DNA of 64,000 bases from Aedes albopictus (Eukaryota; Arthropoda; Insecta; Diptera; Culicidae): NCBI RefSeq assembly GCF_035046485.1, contig NC_085138.1, forward strand, positions 337,106,263 to 337,170,262, written 5' to 3'. Both the position numbers and the translations under genes were made by a program. The notes under the pieces are model-generated. The model did no database searches and was not told the DNA's origin. It was given only the letters and a program-made list of their open reading frames with translations. This document shows positions 45,138 through 55,356 of the stretch, piece by piece; within the stretch, counting starts at the first letter, position 1; every line of letters begins with the position of its first letter.

Positions 45138-46088
45138 ATATTTATTTATTTATTTATTTATTGCTCAAATTCATGTAGAGTAAGGACTTCTCCTAATAAA
45201 TTTCTACAATTAGATTAACTTTGAATACATAAAACTTTGATACATTAACTAAACTAATCTTTACTCGTGTTAATAATTATACTAGTTCCGTGTCGCCAAC
45301 CATGTCGTGACCTCTCTACGAAAAGATTTATAATTTCTAATAGATTTGATTTCAGAAGGAAGTAAGTTCTAATTAACAATGCCTCTTACAAAGAGAGTTC
45401 CCCCATAGTGAGAGGTATTATGATGACACAATATGAAATTTCGATTGCGCGTTCCCTGAAAAGGTCTTAGTTTGTCAAATAGATACGAGGGTTTTTCAGT
45501 ATTAACAATTTTGAATAATGCAAGACAGTAACGTAGTTTCAAGAAATTGTGAAATGAGCAGCCTAAAAGTTGTTGTTGATAATGCGTTACACTATCATAT
45601 CTAGAGAGATTGAAAATCCATCTTATGCAGCAATTTAATGCAACTCGTAATCTATCGATTGCTCTCGCTGAAGCGTTTGTAAGAAACTCACAACCGTACG
45701 ACAAATGGGGTAAGATAAGTGATTTGAATATTCTAAGTTTAACAGCACTTGGCAACATATTAGCAGTAATTCTGAGAGAACGAAGGCTACCATAGATTTT
45801 GCTACACTGTAAATTTATGTGTCCTTCCCATTCCAAGTTATTTTGTATAACAATACCTAAATTTGTAAATTTATTGACATATTCAAGATCATCATTCCCA
45901 AGTCTAATAGAAGGCAAAGCAGGTGGACATCGAGATCGTGATATAAACATGACTCGTGATTTCACAGCATTTAGAGGCAACAAATTTCGCATTGACCAGT
46001 CATGAATTTTAGACAAGTCTAGATTGATTATCCGTGCCATTTCATTCAAAGGAAGATCGACCGAGTTTAAGCTTACGATTTTCGAGTG
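45138..46088 (-). mobile_element. 5'-truncated non-LTR retrotransposon
   Basis: Minus-strand LINE remnant: about 240 codons of reverse transcriptase C-terminus, a 3' untranslated region and a (TAAA)n tail at 45139-45165 (preceded by GAGCAATAAATAAA). The 5' break lies just downstream of where the YADD motif would be. The tail style matches the LINE at 54264-57405, but the protein is of a different family. Confidence 0.75.
45369..46049 (-). pseudogene. Reverse transcriptase C-terminal (thumb) fragment
   Basis: 226 codons from the first ATG; the frame actually continues about 35 bp further upstream to the truncation. It contains WSMRNLLPLNAVKSRVM (18-34), NLGIVIQNNLEWEGHI (63-78) and LILPHLSYGCEFL (110-122), the usual order after YADD in I/Jockey-group LINE polymerases. 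The catalytic palm is missing, so it cannot be active. Clade is not resolved by eye. Confidence 0.75.
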
Positions 46089-47797
46089 GCATTGTTAAAC
46101 ATTATATCACTGTTGAAGGATTATTGACGAGCTGTCTGAAGTACCTGTCTGAATACAGTAGCTAAATTTATATGAATGATTGACAAATTCCAAGGGTACA
46201 CTTTCATGGAAACCTGGGTTTTTGTGGTGACCATATTGAAAATTAGAAATTGTATTTAGAGTATGTGCGGTCTTCAAAGTAGCGTAGCGTTTTCCAAGAG
46301 AGCTTGGGAACTAAACCAAGCATCCTTGTTAACTCTTCAGTATTTATCCAGAAAATAATTATCTGCAAGATTTTTACAAGCTGTTTCCAATATTTGGGAC
46401 GCCTTTTGTTTCGGTACTTTCGAGATATTGATGAAACCCATTAAGAATTTTAAAAGTCTTAAAAATTGTCACGGTACTATTACTAAAACAAGGTATAAGT
46501 AAAGAGCCGCACTCTCTCCGCACCTCAATCTTGCGGGTAGTGTTTGAACAACCAACTTTGCAGCACATCGTCATCATCTACAATCTCCTAATGCCATCTC
46601 TCAGTTTTCCGACAACCCCGGGGGCAGTGCACGTCGCGTCGTCATCATCGTTGCTTTATTCAACACAATAGAGTGCTGAGCTGAGAGACCGTTTCGCCCC
46701 TCATTCAGGAATCAACAATCGCAACAAAGCAGCGTACAACGGCGTGGCGATGGCACCAACAGAGAGATCTACTACTCGGTCGTCGTCGGTAGTAGGAAAA
46801 CTGCCACCGGCGGTCAGGGCTCCACAGAGCACCACAACCAGCAGCCGGCGCATTCCCATTCAACAAAAGTCATTCACACAAAATAACAACAGTCGCTCGT
46901 AGGTATCTATCTACTATACGGTACGGTGGCCGAACGAATGCGATGCTCGCTGCGCGATGGTTATTCGTGACTGGGGGCGCGTGCCTCCCCAGATAGCATC
47001 TCCCCAGTCAGGCAGGCAAGGCAGCCGGTCTACTTTTGCGCCAAAGGCTTCCCTCTTGGTGTAACTACATTTTCATCATATTTGAAGATCTTTTGCTGCA
47101 TATTTAATTTTTTTGTGCTGCGCTTTTTTACAAATGGCCATGCCAGGTGTGTATTTGAACTTGATAACAGCCGTGGCGGCAGCCGGTATTCACTGCCTGA
47201 TGGGATCTCTGGGTGTATGTACCACACACAAGTTTCAATTTAATAAAGTGGTGGTGACACTGGCATTTTTTCAGGTGGCTCATGGGTGCAACCCAAATTG
47301 ATGAAAGCGATTTTCTCACGCATTACTGTCACTGCTAGTCTGGTGCTAGCTGCTGCTGCCATTGCTGCCGCAGGTGGTTTAAGGAACGATACGTGGGATT
47401 AGTGGTTATCACGATATGGCGTTATTGCACGGGTTGCGAATTTATACACACACCCCAAAGCGTGGTGGCGCGATGGTGGATAGATATCATCCAAATAATT
47501 GAAATGATTAAAATCTATGCGAGCGTAACCACAACCCCGCTGGCTGCTGCTGTCATTTTCCGAAAGTCACGCCACATGAGGAGCGTTTCTTGTGGAAATC
47601 TATGATACGAATTCTTGCATTATAGATATACCTACCTACTGTCTGGATCCGGCTGTGTGATGGCGTTCGCATCTATTGTGCATTTCTACTGACAGAGGCT
47701 TATTATTCAAATTTGCACGCTAATGGTAATCTACGATTATATTTGCCGACCTGCAACATAAAATCCAGCTAGAACCAGTGTAATTATGGCAGTGTTT
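46089..47797. other. Unique GC-rich island
   Basis: No repeat partner in the window. 46600-47040 is rich in GC, CAACA and TCGTCG words and looks like host regulatory or 5'-exon DNA. A 50-codon frame from ATG 46750 to TAG 46902 (S/T/R-rich) lies here. Open frames 47113-47301 and 47393-47605 have no recognised domain. Confidence 0.35.
46750..46902 (+). CDS. Possible small ORF, 50 codons, unknown
   Basis: ATG at 46750 in context GGCGATGGC, stop TAG at 46900-46902. The product is rich in Ser, Thr, Arg and Pro (starting M-A-P-T-E-R-S-T-T-R-S-S-S) with no signal peptide, membrane segment or known motif. The GC content is well above the surrounding DNA, and a GT follows the stop directly (TAG|GTATCT), so a 5'-exon fragment is conceivable. 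It could equally be chance in a GC-rich island. Confidence 0.2.
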   Translation: MAPTERSTTRSSSVVGKLPPAVRAPQSTTTSSRRIPIQQKSFTQNNNSRS

Positions 47798-47889
47798 CTC
47801 AACATGTTGACTACTACTTACTACTTTCAGACCTGGGTACCCACAGTGTTGCCATCGCCTTGACCTGTGACCAGGTCAAATTTCTGCTG

Positions 47890-48627
47890 TCAACCCTTGC
47901 TTGCAGATTTCGTTTCCGCCCCTTCGTACAGTGTGGCCGACCCACCTCCACTTTCGCTCCCGAATTTTCTCGCTATCGGCTTTTGATGACATCGACGATG
48001 GAACTCCACGTTGGAGATCCAATTATGAGGCCACCATGCACGAATTATATACCACAGGCATCTATTGATGAAGACCTGCAGCCGTTGAGTGTTCTCCACT
48101 GATACACACCAGGTTTCACAGGCGTATAGCAGCACAGATTTCACGTTCGAGTTGAAAATTCGGATTTTGGTGCGTCGACTAATGTGATTGTTTTTCCATA
48201 CATTTCTTAAACTCGCAAAGGCAGCCCTCGGCTTCTTGATCCGCGCACTTATGTCGATCTTGGTGCCGCCATCGGCCGTCATTTGGCTACCAAGATGTTG
48301 GAAGCTTTCAACATTCTCCACTGATTGCTCAGCTACCGTAAAGCTGGAAGGGTTGACCGTGTTTACATCCAACGATTTGGTCTTGTTGACGTTGATAGTA
48401 AGACCTGCCGCGGAGGAGCGATTGGCAAGATCATCGAGCGTACTCTGCATATCAGAGCACCGTTGAGCTAGGAGAGCAACGTCATCAGCCAATTCGAAGT
48501 CATTTAGGTGCTCCATGGTAATGGGCTGCCACAGCAATCCACGATTTGGTTCACGGTCAATCGCACCTACCAGGATCTCGTCGATTACGATGAGGAACAG
48601 TAGCGGTGATAGTATTGGGTTTCTCAT
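47890..48627 (-). pseudogene. RT palm/thumb fragment of the 47.8-52.2 kb LINE
   Basis: Contains ILSPLLFLIVIDEILVGAID (5-24), then ELADDVALLAQR (50-61; FADD-like catalytic motif with L-A-D-D), GLTINVNKTKSL (75-86), FQHLGSQMTADGG (108-120) and LLYACETWCVSVENTQRLQ (164-182). The LADD aspartates are intact. The last ~30 residues are frameshifted: another frame gives W-R-W-V-G-H-T-V-R-R, the expected C-terminal GHTLRK-type motif. It is separated from the upstream RQGC motif by the insert at 48615-48853. Confidence 0.8.
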
Positions 48628-48853
48628 TCATGTTTAGGCTACTGTGATAATTTGAGAATCCATTGGATCATCATTTCCCAGTGTCATTTCGCACTTATCA
48701 AACTTATTAAATATGTTTACCTGTTGTGCATCCGACGTCCCTAGCAAAAACTCAACCTATCCTGTGTACGCTAACCGGTGCGAAGTCGTGTGCGAAATTT
48801 TACTGTGATAATAATGAAATCGGGCGGAGTCTAAATGGGTGCAAATGTCGCAA
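48615..48853. mobile_element. 239 bp TA-flanked insert in the RT
   Basis: It interrupts the conserved VRQGCILSPLL block between C-I and L-S-P. TA occurs on both sides (48613-48614, 48854-48855). The ends TTGGGTTTCTCATTCATGTT and TTGCGACATTTGCACCCATT (reverse complement) are weak inverted repeats. Non-coding. Confidence 0.55.
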
Positions 48854-48867
48854 TATACATCCTTGCC

Positions 48868-49200
48868 TCACTCCAGCAACGACCTGGATGGAATCGGACA
48901 AACACCGTTGTGCAGTACTCTGCACGAAAATGCCCTGCACTGTGCTTCAATGAGGCCGATGATTTTCTCAGGGACACCCTTGCGCCTGAGGGCTTCCCAC
49001 ATGTTTCCGTGATTGAGACGGTCAAAAGCTTTTTCGTAATTATTGAACACCATGTAGAGAGACTCTTGGAATTCATTGATTTGCTCCAGAATGATACGGA
49101 GCATGACATTATGGTCCACACAGGATCGTCCGGCACAGAATCCTGCTTGCTGCCGCCGGAGAGTTGCGTCAATCTTCTTCTGTATCCGGTTTAGGATCAC
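48868..49200 (-). pseudogene. RT palm fragment of the LINE
   Basis: 110-codon frame with ILNRIQKKIDATLRRQQAGF (2-21), GRSCVDH (24-30), motif A MVFNNYEKAFDRLNHGNMWE with the first catalytic position altered (I-D-Y expected, N-N-Y seen), and CRVLHNG near the end. Frameshifts near 48910 and 49200 separate it from its neighbours. Confidence 0.8.
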
Positions 49201-49296
49201 TTTTCAGAGGGCTTTGAGAACGATATACAGTAACATGATGCCTCGCCAATTATCCCATACAGTCAGGTCACCCTTTTTGGGTACCTTCACTATGAC

Positions 49297-49716
49297 TTTA
49301 CTATTACTTTAGAGCTTTTAGTAGAACTTGTTACTTCAGACTCTAGTTTAATTTAAAAACACTTCACTAATACTTTACTTTTGCAAAAGAAAATAAAAAA
49401 TGAATAACTCTTTTAAAGAAAAACTAGAAAGGACGAGCAAATTCCTTTTAATTCTACTACTGTGCTTATCTTCGGACAGATAGGCCTATTTCGTCTGTGA
49501 CTTACAGACTTCTTCAGTGTCAAGTGCTCGACTGGTCGAGCACTTGACACTGAAGAAGTCTGTAAGTCACAGACGAAATAGGCCTATCTGTCCGAAGATA
49601 AGCACAGTAGTAGAATTAAAAGGAATTTGCTCGTCCTTTCTAGTTTTTCTTTAAAAGAGTTATTCATTTTTTATTTTCTTTTGCAAAAGTAAAGTATTAG
49701 TGAAGTGTTTTTAAAT
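49297..49716. mobile_element. 420 bp palindromic element with hammerhead-like cores
   Basis: 11-bp target duplication TTCACTATGAC (49286-49296, 49717-49727). After a 54 bp leader, two apparently perfect 182-bp arms (49351-49532, 49535-49716) form an inverted repeat with a 2-nt centre. Each arm holds GACA-CTGAAGA-A-GTCTGT...CAGAC-GAAATAGGCCTATC-TGTC (plus strand at 49546-49592; minus strand at 49475-49521), which folds as three helices around a CTGANGA/GAAA core. It splits the RT of the surrounding LINE between P-A-D-W-M and V-P-K-K-G-D-L. Confidence 0.75.
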
Positions 49717-49730
49717 TTCACTATGACGCC

Positions 49731-49982
49731 TTACATCCAATCGGCTGGAAATGTCGCAGTTTCCCATATGTTGCAGAATAATTGATGCAGTAGTTGTGCG
49801 GATACTACGGGGTCAGCTTTGAGCATCTCAGCTGATATGCGTTCGACCCCTGGGGCTCTGTTCGATTTCATGCTACGGATGACTGTTACTATCTCCTGCA
49901 CTGATGGAGCTTCGGTGTTGACACGGGTAATGCGTCGAACCCTTGGCGGATCATGCTGAGGTGTTGATGGCATGACCGACAC
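49731..49982 (-). pseudogene. RT fingers fragment of the LINE
   Basis: Contains EAPSVQEIVTVIRSMKSNRA (25-44), PGVERISAEMLKADP (45-59) and FCNIWETATFPADW (69-82), the conserved N-terminal RT block (K-S-x-x-A-P-G-x-D). The usual D of PGxD is changed to E in this copy. A stop follows W-M just before the 49297-49716 insertion. Confidence 0.75.
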
Positions 49983-50078
49983 TTAAAAAAGGTTTCCAAA
50001 GTGCTCGAGCCAGTGTTTCAACTGGTCAGCCGGGTCAGTCAGTATCTGTCCAGACGTGTCTTTCACGCGCATCGTAGC

Positions 50079-50521
50079 ACAGTGGTTGAATTACTCTCAT
50101 CATGAAGCAATTCGCGAGTGTAAAGCCAACACAAGGTTTACTCACGATTCCGAGAGTAATCAGTGTGTGAGTTTATTCGCACCCGCCTGCTTCGTGAGTA
50201 AGAAGCAAAACAAAAACAGAAACACTCATGAGTTTTTATTCGTGAAGAAATAGTGGAGGTGCGGGAAGTGCATTTTATTGTGGTTATAATAGCAAAGCTA
50301 GTGATTATCCAACATAAACTAATGCTTTATGCTTCATTGTTCCTGAAAAGCAGCACTGCCAGTCGTTAAAATGCGTTTTTCGTCAAAATGCAAAAAACTC
50401 ACGAAGCTTCGCGAATCACATGCGAGTGCTTGCCAGCTTCGTTTACTCACGAATAAAGAAGTGCGAGTATTCTCGGGCCCCTGTTGTTCGCGAGTATGTT
50501 TGTTTTGGTTTGTGTCTGCTC
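50079..50521. mobile_element. Insert rich in ACTCACGAA words
   Basis: It interrupts the LINE linker between M-N-A-T-T-E-M-E-N-D-E (ending near 50540 on the minus strand) and M-R-V-K-D-T-S-G-Q-I-L-T-D-P (starting near 50075). The ~440 bp contain repeated CTCACGA, TTCGCGAGTG and CGCGAGTAT words in both orientations. Exact ends are uncertain. Confidence 0.5.
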
Positions 50522-50574
50522 AGCTGCAATCTTCATCATTTTCCATCTCTGTCGTAGCATTCATCATGGTCCCA

Positions 50575-50955
50575 CTAAGGCGACGTGAAACATCGTAGAG
50601 GAGATGGATGTCGCCGGTGTTTGCGGCTTTCTCGCCTTCGTCGGCTAGGTCTTTTGTCCCGTCTACATGAGCGTTTCACTTCCTTCTCGAGAGCCGAATA
50701 GCGCTGACGGGCTACGGCTTTAGCTCCTCGTGTTTTCGCTCGCTTTATCGCGGCTTTAGCGTTCCTTCGCACCTCTATTTTCCTCCAGGTATCATCTGTG
50801 ATCCACTGCTTTCTCCAGGTGCGTAGCTCACCCAAATTATTCTCACCGGTGGCGATGAAGGCGTTCTTGATGGCGCTCCATTGAACTTCTACGCTTCCAT
50901 CGTCTGGAATATTTGCAGCACGGTTCTCTAGCTCCTCGACGAAGGATCTTTTCAC
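50575..50955 (-). pseudogene. Linker region of the LINE ORF2
   Basis: A basic region between endonuclease and RT: E-E-L-E-N-R-A-A-N-I, WSAIKNAFIATGENNLGELR (27-46), KQWITDDTWRKIEVRRNAKA (49-68) and RYSALEKEVKRSCRRDKR (85-102). The last 25 residues are frameshifted. Such 'W-x-x-I-K ... K-x-W-I-T-D-E-T-W' linkers are usual in these LINEs. Confidence 0.75.
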
Positions 50956-51003
50956 CGTAGCGTCTTCCAGTCGGCGTGTGTTGAACCGGCGCCTGATTTT
51001 CTC

Positions 51004-51971
51004 CTACTGTCGCTGGATCCTGGCAATGCGCAGTCGGATCTCGCCGATTAGGAGATGATGGTCGGACGCAATGTCGGCGCTACGTTTGTTCCGCACATCA
51101 AGAAGACTCCGTCTCCATTTTCGGCTGATGCAGATGTGGTCGATTCGATTTTCCGTGACGCCATCACGGGAAACCCATGTCACTTTGTGCACTGGTCGAT
51201 AAGGAAAGAGAGATCCCCCAATCACTATGTTGCCACAAAACTCTGCAAACAGCTCTCCGTTTTCGCTCATTTCTCCGAGGCCATGGCGTCCCATGACGTG
51301 CTCATAGTCCGAAATGTTGGAACCATTCTTCGCGTTGTAGTCGCCCATGAGGATCTTGATATCACCTTTCGGAATCTTGTCCACGACAGCATTCAGTTGA
51401 CTGTAAAAGTTCTCTTTATCTTGCAATTCGGCAGCATCGGTTGGCGCGTAACATTGGATCATGGTAAGGTTTCGAACCCGTGTTCTGAATCTGGATACAA
51501 TTATCCTCTCATTTATAGGTTCCCACTTCATGAGCGCAGCGTGGGCGTGAGCGCTGAGCAGAAAACCAACTCCACGGTGGCGAGGAGCGTGTTCACCTCG
51601 TAGGCCAGAGTATAGCAGAATTTGACCCGACGCAATCTGTGTTCTCCAAAGTTCGGCCAACGGACTTCGCTCAGTCCTAGGATCTCAAGCTTCATACGGC
51701 ATGGCTCACTGGCTAGTTGTGCCAGTTTACCCTGCTGGGCTAAGGTTAATACATTCCATGTTCCAATTCTTGTCCGTTGTTTCGCGCTAAAAGTCGTTGC
51801 CGTTGAATCAGTTCGTAATCTTTCATTTTCGGTTTCTGTAACGGTTTTTTGGGTTTCGGAAACAGTAGGTTGTTGGCCTAAGGCCCACCGTGGTGGGGCT
51901 GCCACCTTCCGGTGGCGGTGCATATCATATTCAGCCGCTAGATGCCAGAACAGACGCTGTTTGAGCCGCAC
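51004..51971 (-). pseudogene. AP-like endonuclease domain of the LINE
   Basis: Spread over two overlapping frames because of a frameshift near 51600. The upstream frame (51528-51971) has RIGTWNVLTL (68-77) and ILGLSEVRW (97-105). The downstream frame (51004-51660) has RGVGFLLS (29-36), IQCYAPTDA (68-76), ILMGDYNAK (103-111), HKVTW (158-162), NRIDHI (171-176) and ASDHHL (198-203). All catalytic landmarks of the exonuclease-endonuclease-phosphatase fold (N, E, D/N of GDYN, SDH) remain. Its role is to nick target DNA to prime reverse transcription. Confidence 0.85.
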
Positions 51972-52304
51972 CTCCTTGGCGAACAGACGCTGGAGACGTA
52001 CCTCCTCAATCTAACTGAAGTCAGAAGGACAACAGTGCCCGGGCTGCACTACCAGATAAGCACAAAACTCTAAGCTAGCGGTCTTTGTCATCGCTTGACC
52101 CGTGGAAGCATGAGGTAGGAACTTATGAGGACCAGAGCAATGCTGGACGCTCTCCTTTTTGGCTCACAATTGTGCAGCCCTCAACATGTTGACTGCTAGA
52201 TAGTTTTTCTATGAACGTAGAAGGTTTGAAACAAATGCAGTGATTTCAGATGAATTTTCTATTTTTTCCTAAAATATTTGAAGATGTACAGAATGCTTGA
52301 GTTA

Positions 52305-52484
52305 TAGGGGAACTTACGCATTTTCAGCAGTTTTGTTCTCTTCGGCATAGGCCTGTTGAACTCATAGTTGGCCTCAATTCCTTCCCAACCAAGCTGAATT
52401 ATATGGCAATTCAGACAATTTGGCCGACAAAACACCCCATAATGAAGAGAACAAACCTGTCGATAATACCTTATGTCACCCTAA
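52305..52484. mobile_element. MITE, copy 2 of the 21.45 kb pair
   Basis: Inverted ends TAGGGGAACTTACGCATTTT and TTTAGGGTGACATAAGGTAT (reverse complement) with GTTTTGTTCTCTTC inside, the same arrangement as 21455-21651 but diverged and in the opposite orientation. Confidence 0.6.
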
Positions 52485-54263
52485 ATTGAATTGGTTTTCT
52501 TTGGATGACATTACTTGAATATGTATATTGTGTGGCAAGTCAATGATACACTATAGAAGGTCGAGAAAAAATTCCAACCGGGACGGGTATATAACCTGAC
52601 TTACTTATTAACTTTCTTATTTACTTACTTTTACATTTTGATTGACTTATTCATTTACTTACTTACTGGCTTACTTATTATTTACTTACTTATTTGTTTA
52701 CTTAAAAACTGAAGTTCACTTTTTCAAAAACTTGCATTTATATTTTGATAAATCCTTACCAATAAATCAAACAGAGTTACAGTCTTTGGCGCATGTGCTT
52801 GTGCTATGAATCACCGTTTTTCTACTATTATTAACAACTCACAGTGTAACTCATCGGGTAAATGTAATTTTAATTGGAAAATATCCTCCTTGCATTTCTT
52901 AGCTCCGCAAAGCATCACTTCGTTCGTTCATTCAAGATGAAGGTACCTTTCCGACGAGGGACGTGCGCCATGACTTCACCATCTTCTTTACTAATGCATG
53001 ACTCCCGGTAATTACTAACCACCCGAGCAAGCAGGTGTGAGAGCAATCTACACCTTATTTACTCCTGATGGGCAAGCGAGCAGTAGGTACGAGGATTAAT
53101 GCAAACGATCATCGGCTCCAGCGAGGCAGCTGGGACCATCGTTTCTTGTTGCTATTACTGACTGCGTTGTGAATGATATTAATGCGCCCTCAACCTAAGC
53201 ACACAGATTAGCACCACTCCGAGAAGAAAGGTCGTTATCTGAAGACGCCGACGAAGAGAGGTTGGCTTATCTCGAAGCTTCCCAATGAAACTAGTATCCA
53301 CCGAGGACCGGACGAACGACGGACCGCATCCAACAGATCGGGCAAGATGTTGTAGTGCTGCAGCGGCAAGTAATTACCGCATTTGTGAATTATTGATTAA
53401 GGTCAGCAGCAGACCCTAGTGTAGACGAACAGCTTGAGATGTGCGGGTTCGCAGAATCGACCGGTTGGTACTAGAAGATGCTTCACTTTGGTTCAGGCGA
53501 AGATGCAGCAGCTCCAATGAGCAAAGTATGGCATTAGTCAGTTCCCGGTTCTGGTTGAAGGTTATAAGCAGGCCGCGTGCCGCGTGCTTGGACAGGAAAT
53601 TGCCTTTACGATTTGCCGGGATGGTACGTGACGATGGCAATGGCACGCGAACCCAGTTTGTACAGTGTTGGCCAGTATATTTGTAATTTTGTTAAACTAG
53701 ATCTCGGATGTCAATTTCTTGATTTTGCTTTGGCTGACCAAGCCATGTGGGAAATTACACTGTTCAACAGTGTAAGTAGATCTTGGATGTTATTTGAGTA
53801 GGCATTAATTAACCTGTTTGGCTTGACACGAAGTCATATTTGTTCAGGTAAAAGATTTGAAAAATAATATTTTTAATTTACTTCTAGAACATCATCAACA
53901 TAGCATATTAGGCTCTATTAAGATCTTACCAATAAGAGCGACTTGTTCATTTAAACTTTAAATATTTAAATACATCACCCAATACTGTATGTTTGAATGG
54001 CATTACTCTAATGCTAAACAAATTACAGTTATCGCAGTCACAATTATGAATGACAGACAACGATGGTGGAATTTTCATCATGTTTCTGATTTGGGATGAA
54101 GGCCATTTGTGGGAAAGGAAGTGTTCTCGGTTTGATTTGGGTGAGTGCTGCTGCGTCATTTGCGCATGGGTCCTTATGCATTTATGCAACGTATACGTCT
54201 CCCCACATGTGGTAGCATTCCTAATCTATCATTTGAGGCACCAAAACTAAATGAGGGTCGTTA
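52485..54263. other. Mostly unique DNA with a TTAC microsatellite
   Basis: 52590-52710 is a degenerate (TTAC)n/(TTAT)n tract. 52900-53650 is GC-richer unique DNA without a recognised gene; the open frames at 53416-53801 have no motif. It is likely host non-coding sequence. Confidence 0.4.
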
Positions 54264-54411
54264 ATGAACTACGGGGCATTTCTGTGCAAATTTGATTTAT
54301 TCATAAGCTCGGAAATTGACAAGCTATCATCGTTTACTAAGAACTCACCTGCTACTGAAATAGTTATCTATTGCCAAAACTTTAATCGTATGAGTAGCGC
54401 ATCAAAGTTGA

Positions 54412-55356
54412 ATGCAATTCATAAAAAATATATTGAGTTCAAATTATTCAGTTATACTGGGCACTGAAACTAGCTGGAGTGACAGTGTCAAAAACGAGGA
54501 AGCTTTTGGTAGCGATTATAACGTGTTTAGAGACGACCGTGATCTAGTATTAAGCCAAAGACAATCTGGAGGAGGAGTACTCATTGCAATCTTAACTAAG
54601 TATAATTCGGAACATATAATTTCACCAAAATTTAAAGAGTTCGAACACGTGTGGGTCAAAACTAGTATTGATGGTGAAACTCACATTTTCGCCTCAGTTT
54701 ATTTCCCACCTGATCAAGCATGCAAATCAACTTATGAAAAGTTCTTTCAAACAGCCGATGAAATTGTGTCTCGGCTTCCTCCTGAATATAAAATACACAT
54801 ATATGGTGGCTTTAATCAGCGTGATGCAGACTTTATTCCTGATGCAGAAAATGAGAGTATTTTATTGCCAGTTATTGGTGACAATGATACATTACAATTT
54901 ATTTTTGAAAAAATTGCCTTTCTAGGTCTTAATCAAATAAATCACGTGAAAAACGAACAAAACAATTTCTTAGATTTTTTACTGACGAACACACACGAAG
55001 ATTTCTGTGTAATTGAATCTCTTGCACCTCTATGGAAAAACGAAGTATTTCATACGGCAATTGAGTACTCTGTATTTGTACATAATAATAGCATTCCCAT
55101 CGAATGTGAATATGAAAATGTATTGGATTTCAACAAAGCAAACTTTGACAACATCAAGGCTAAATTAAATAGGGCAAACTGGCAATCTATTTTAAGGAGT
55201 CAACAAAGTATTGATTGCGCTGTAGGAATTTTTTACGAAATATTATCGGGTATTATTCAAGAAGAATTTCCGCTTACGAAAAAGCGACGAAATTACAATT
55301 CCAAAAATCCAATTTGGTTCAACAAACAAATTCTGAATTTGAAAAATCGAAAGTAG
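54412..55356 (+). pseudogene. Endonuclease domain (frame ending in a premature TAG)
   Basis: 314 codons. ILGTETSW (15-22) carries the catalytic Glu. RQSGGGVLIAI (50-60) and FASVYFPPD (93-101) follow. The GDFN motif is mutated to GGFN (132-135), and the SDH triad is degraded to VFH (212-214). The domain start (IVIYCQNFNRM) lies in a different frame at 54357-54389, split by a one-base change in an A-run. The frame stops at TAG 55354 but continues in phase into the RT ORF. Target nicking is probably lost. Confidence 0.8.

Larger units (their letters stand above)
47813..52179 (-). mobile_element. Nearly full-length non-LTR retrotransposon with nested insertions
   Basis: A 15-bp direct duplication CTCAACATGTTGACT at 47798-47812 and 52180-52194 exactly brackets it. 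On the minus strand the order is 5' UTR, endonuclease (51971-51004), linker (50955-50575), RT fingers (49982-49731), RT palm (49200-48868) and RT palm/thumb (48627-47880), ending in a short GTAGTAAGTAGT tail. Several frameshifts and three insertions (48615-48853, 49297-49716, about 50079-50521) have killed it. The endonuclease resembles the widespread 'craniofacial development protein 2-like' LINE type, of uncertain clade (RTE-related in style). Confidence 0.85.

Noticed and set aside
48835..49194. 119-codon plus frame
   Set aside because: Antisense shadow of the LINE reverse transcriptase.
51055..51603. 182-codon plus frame
   Set aside because: Antisense shadow of the LINE endonuclease, whose minus frame has all catalytic motifs.
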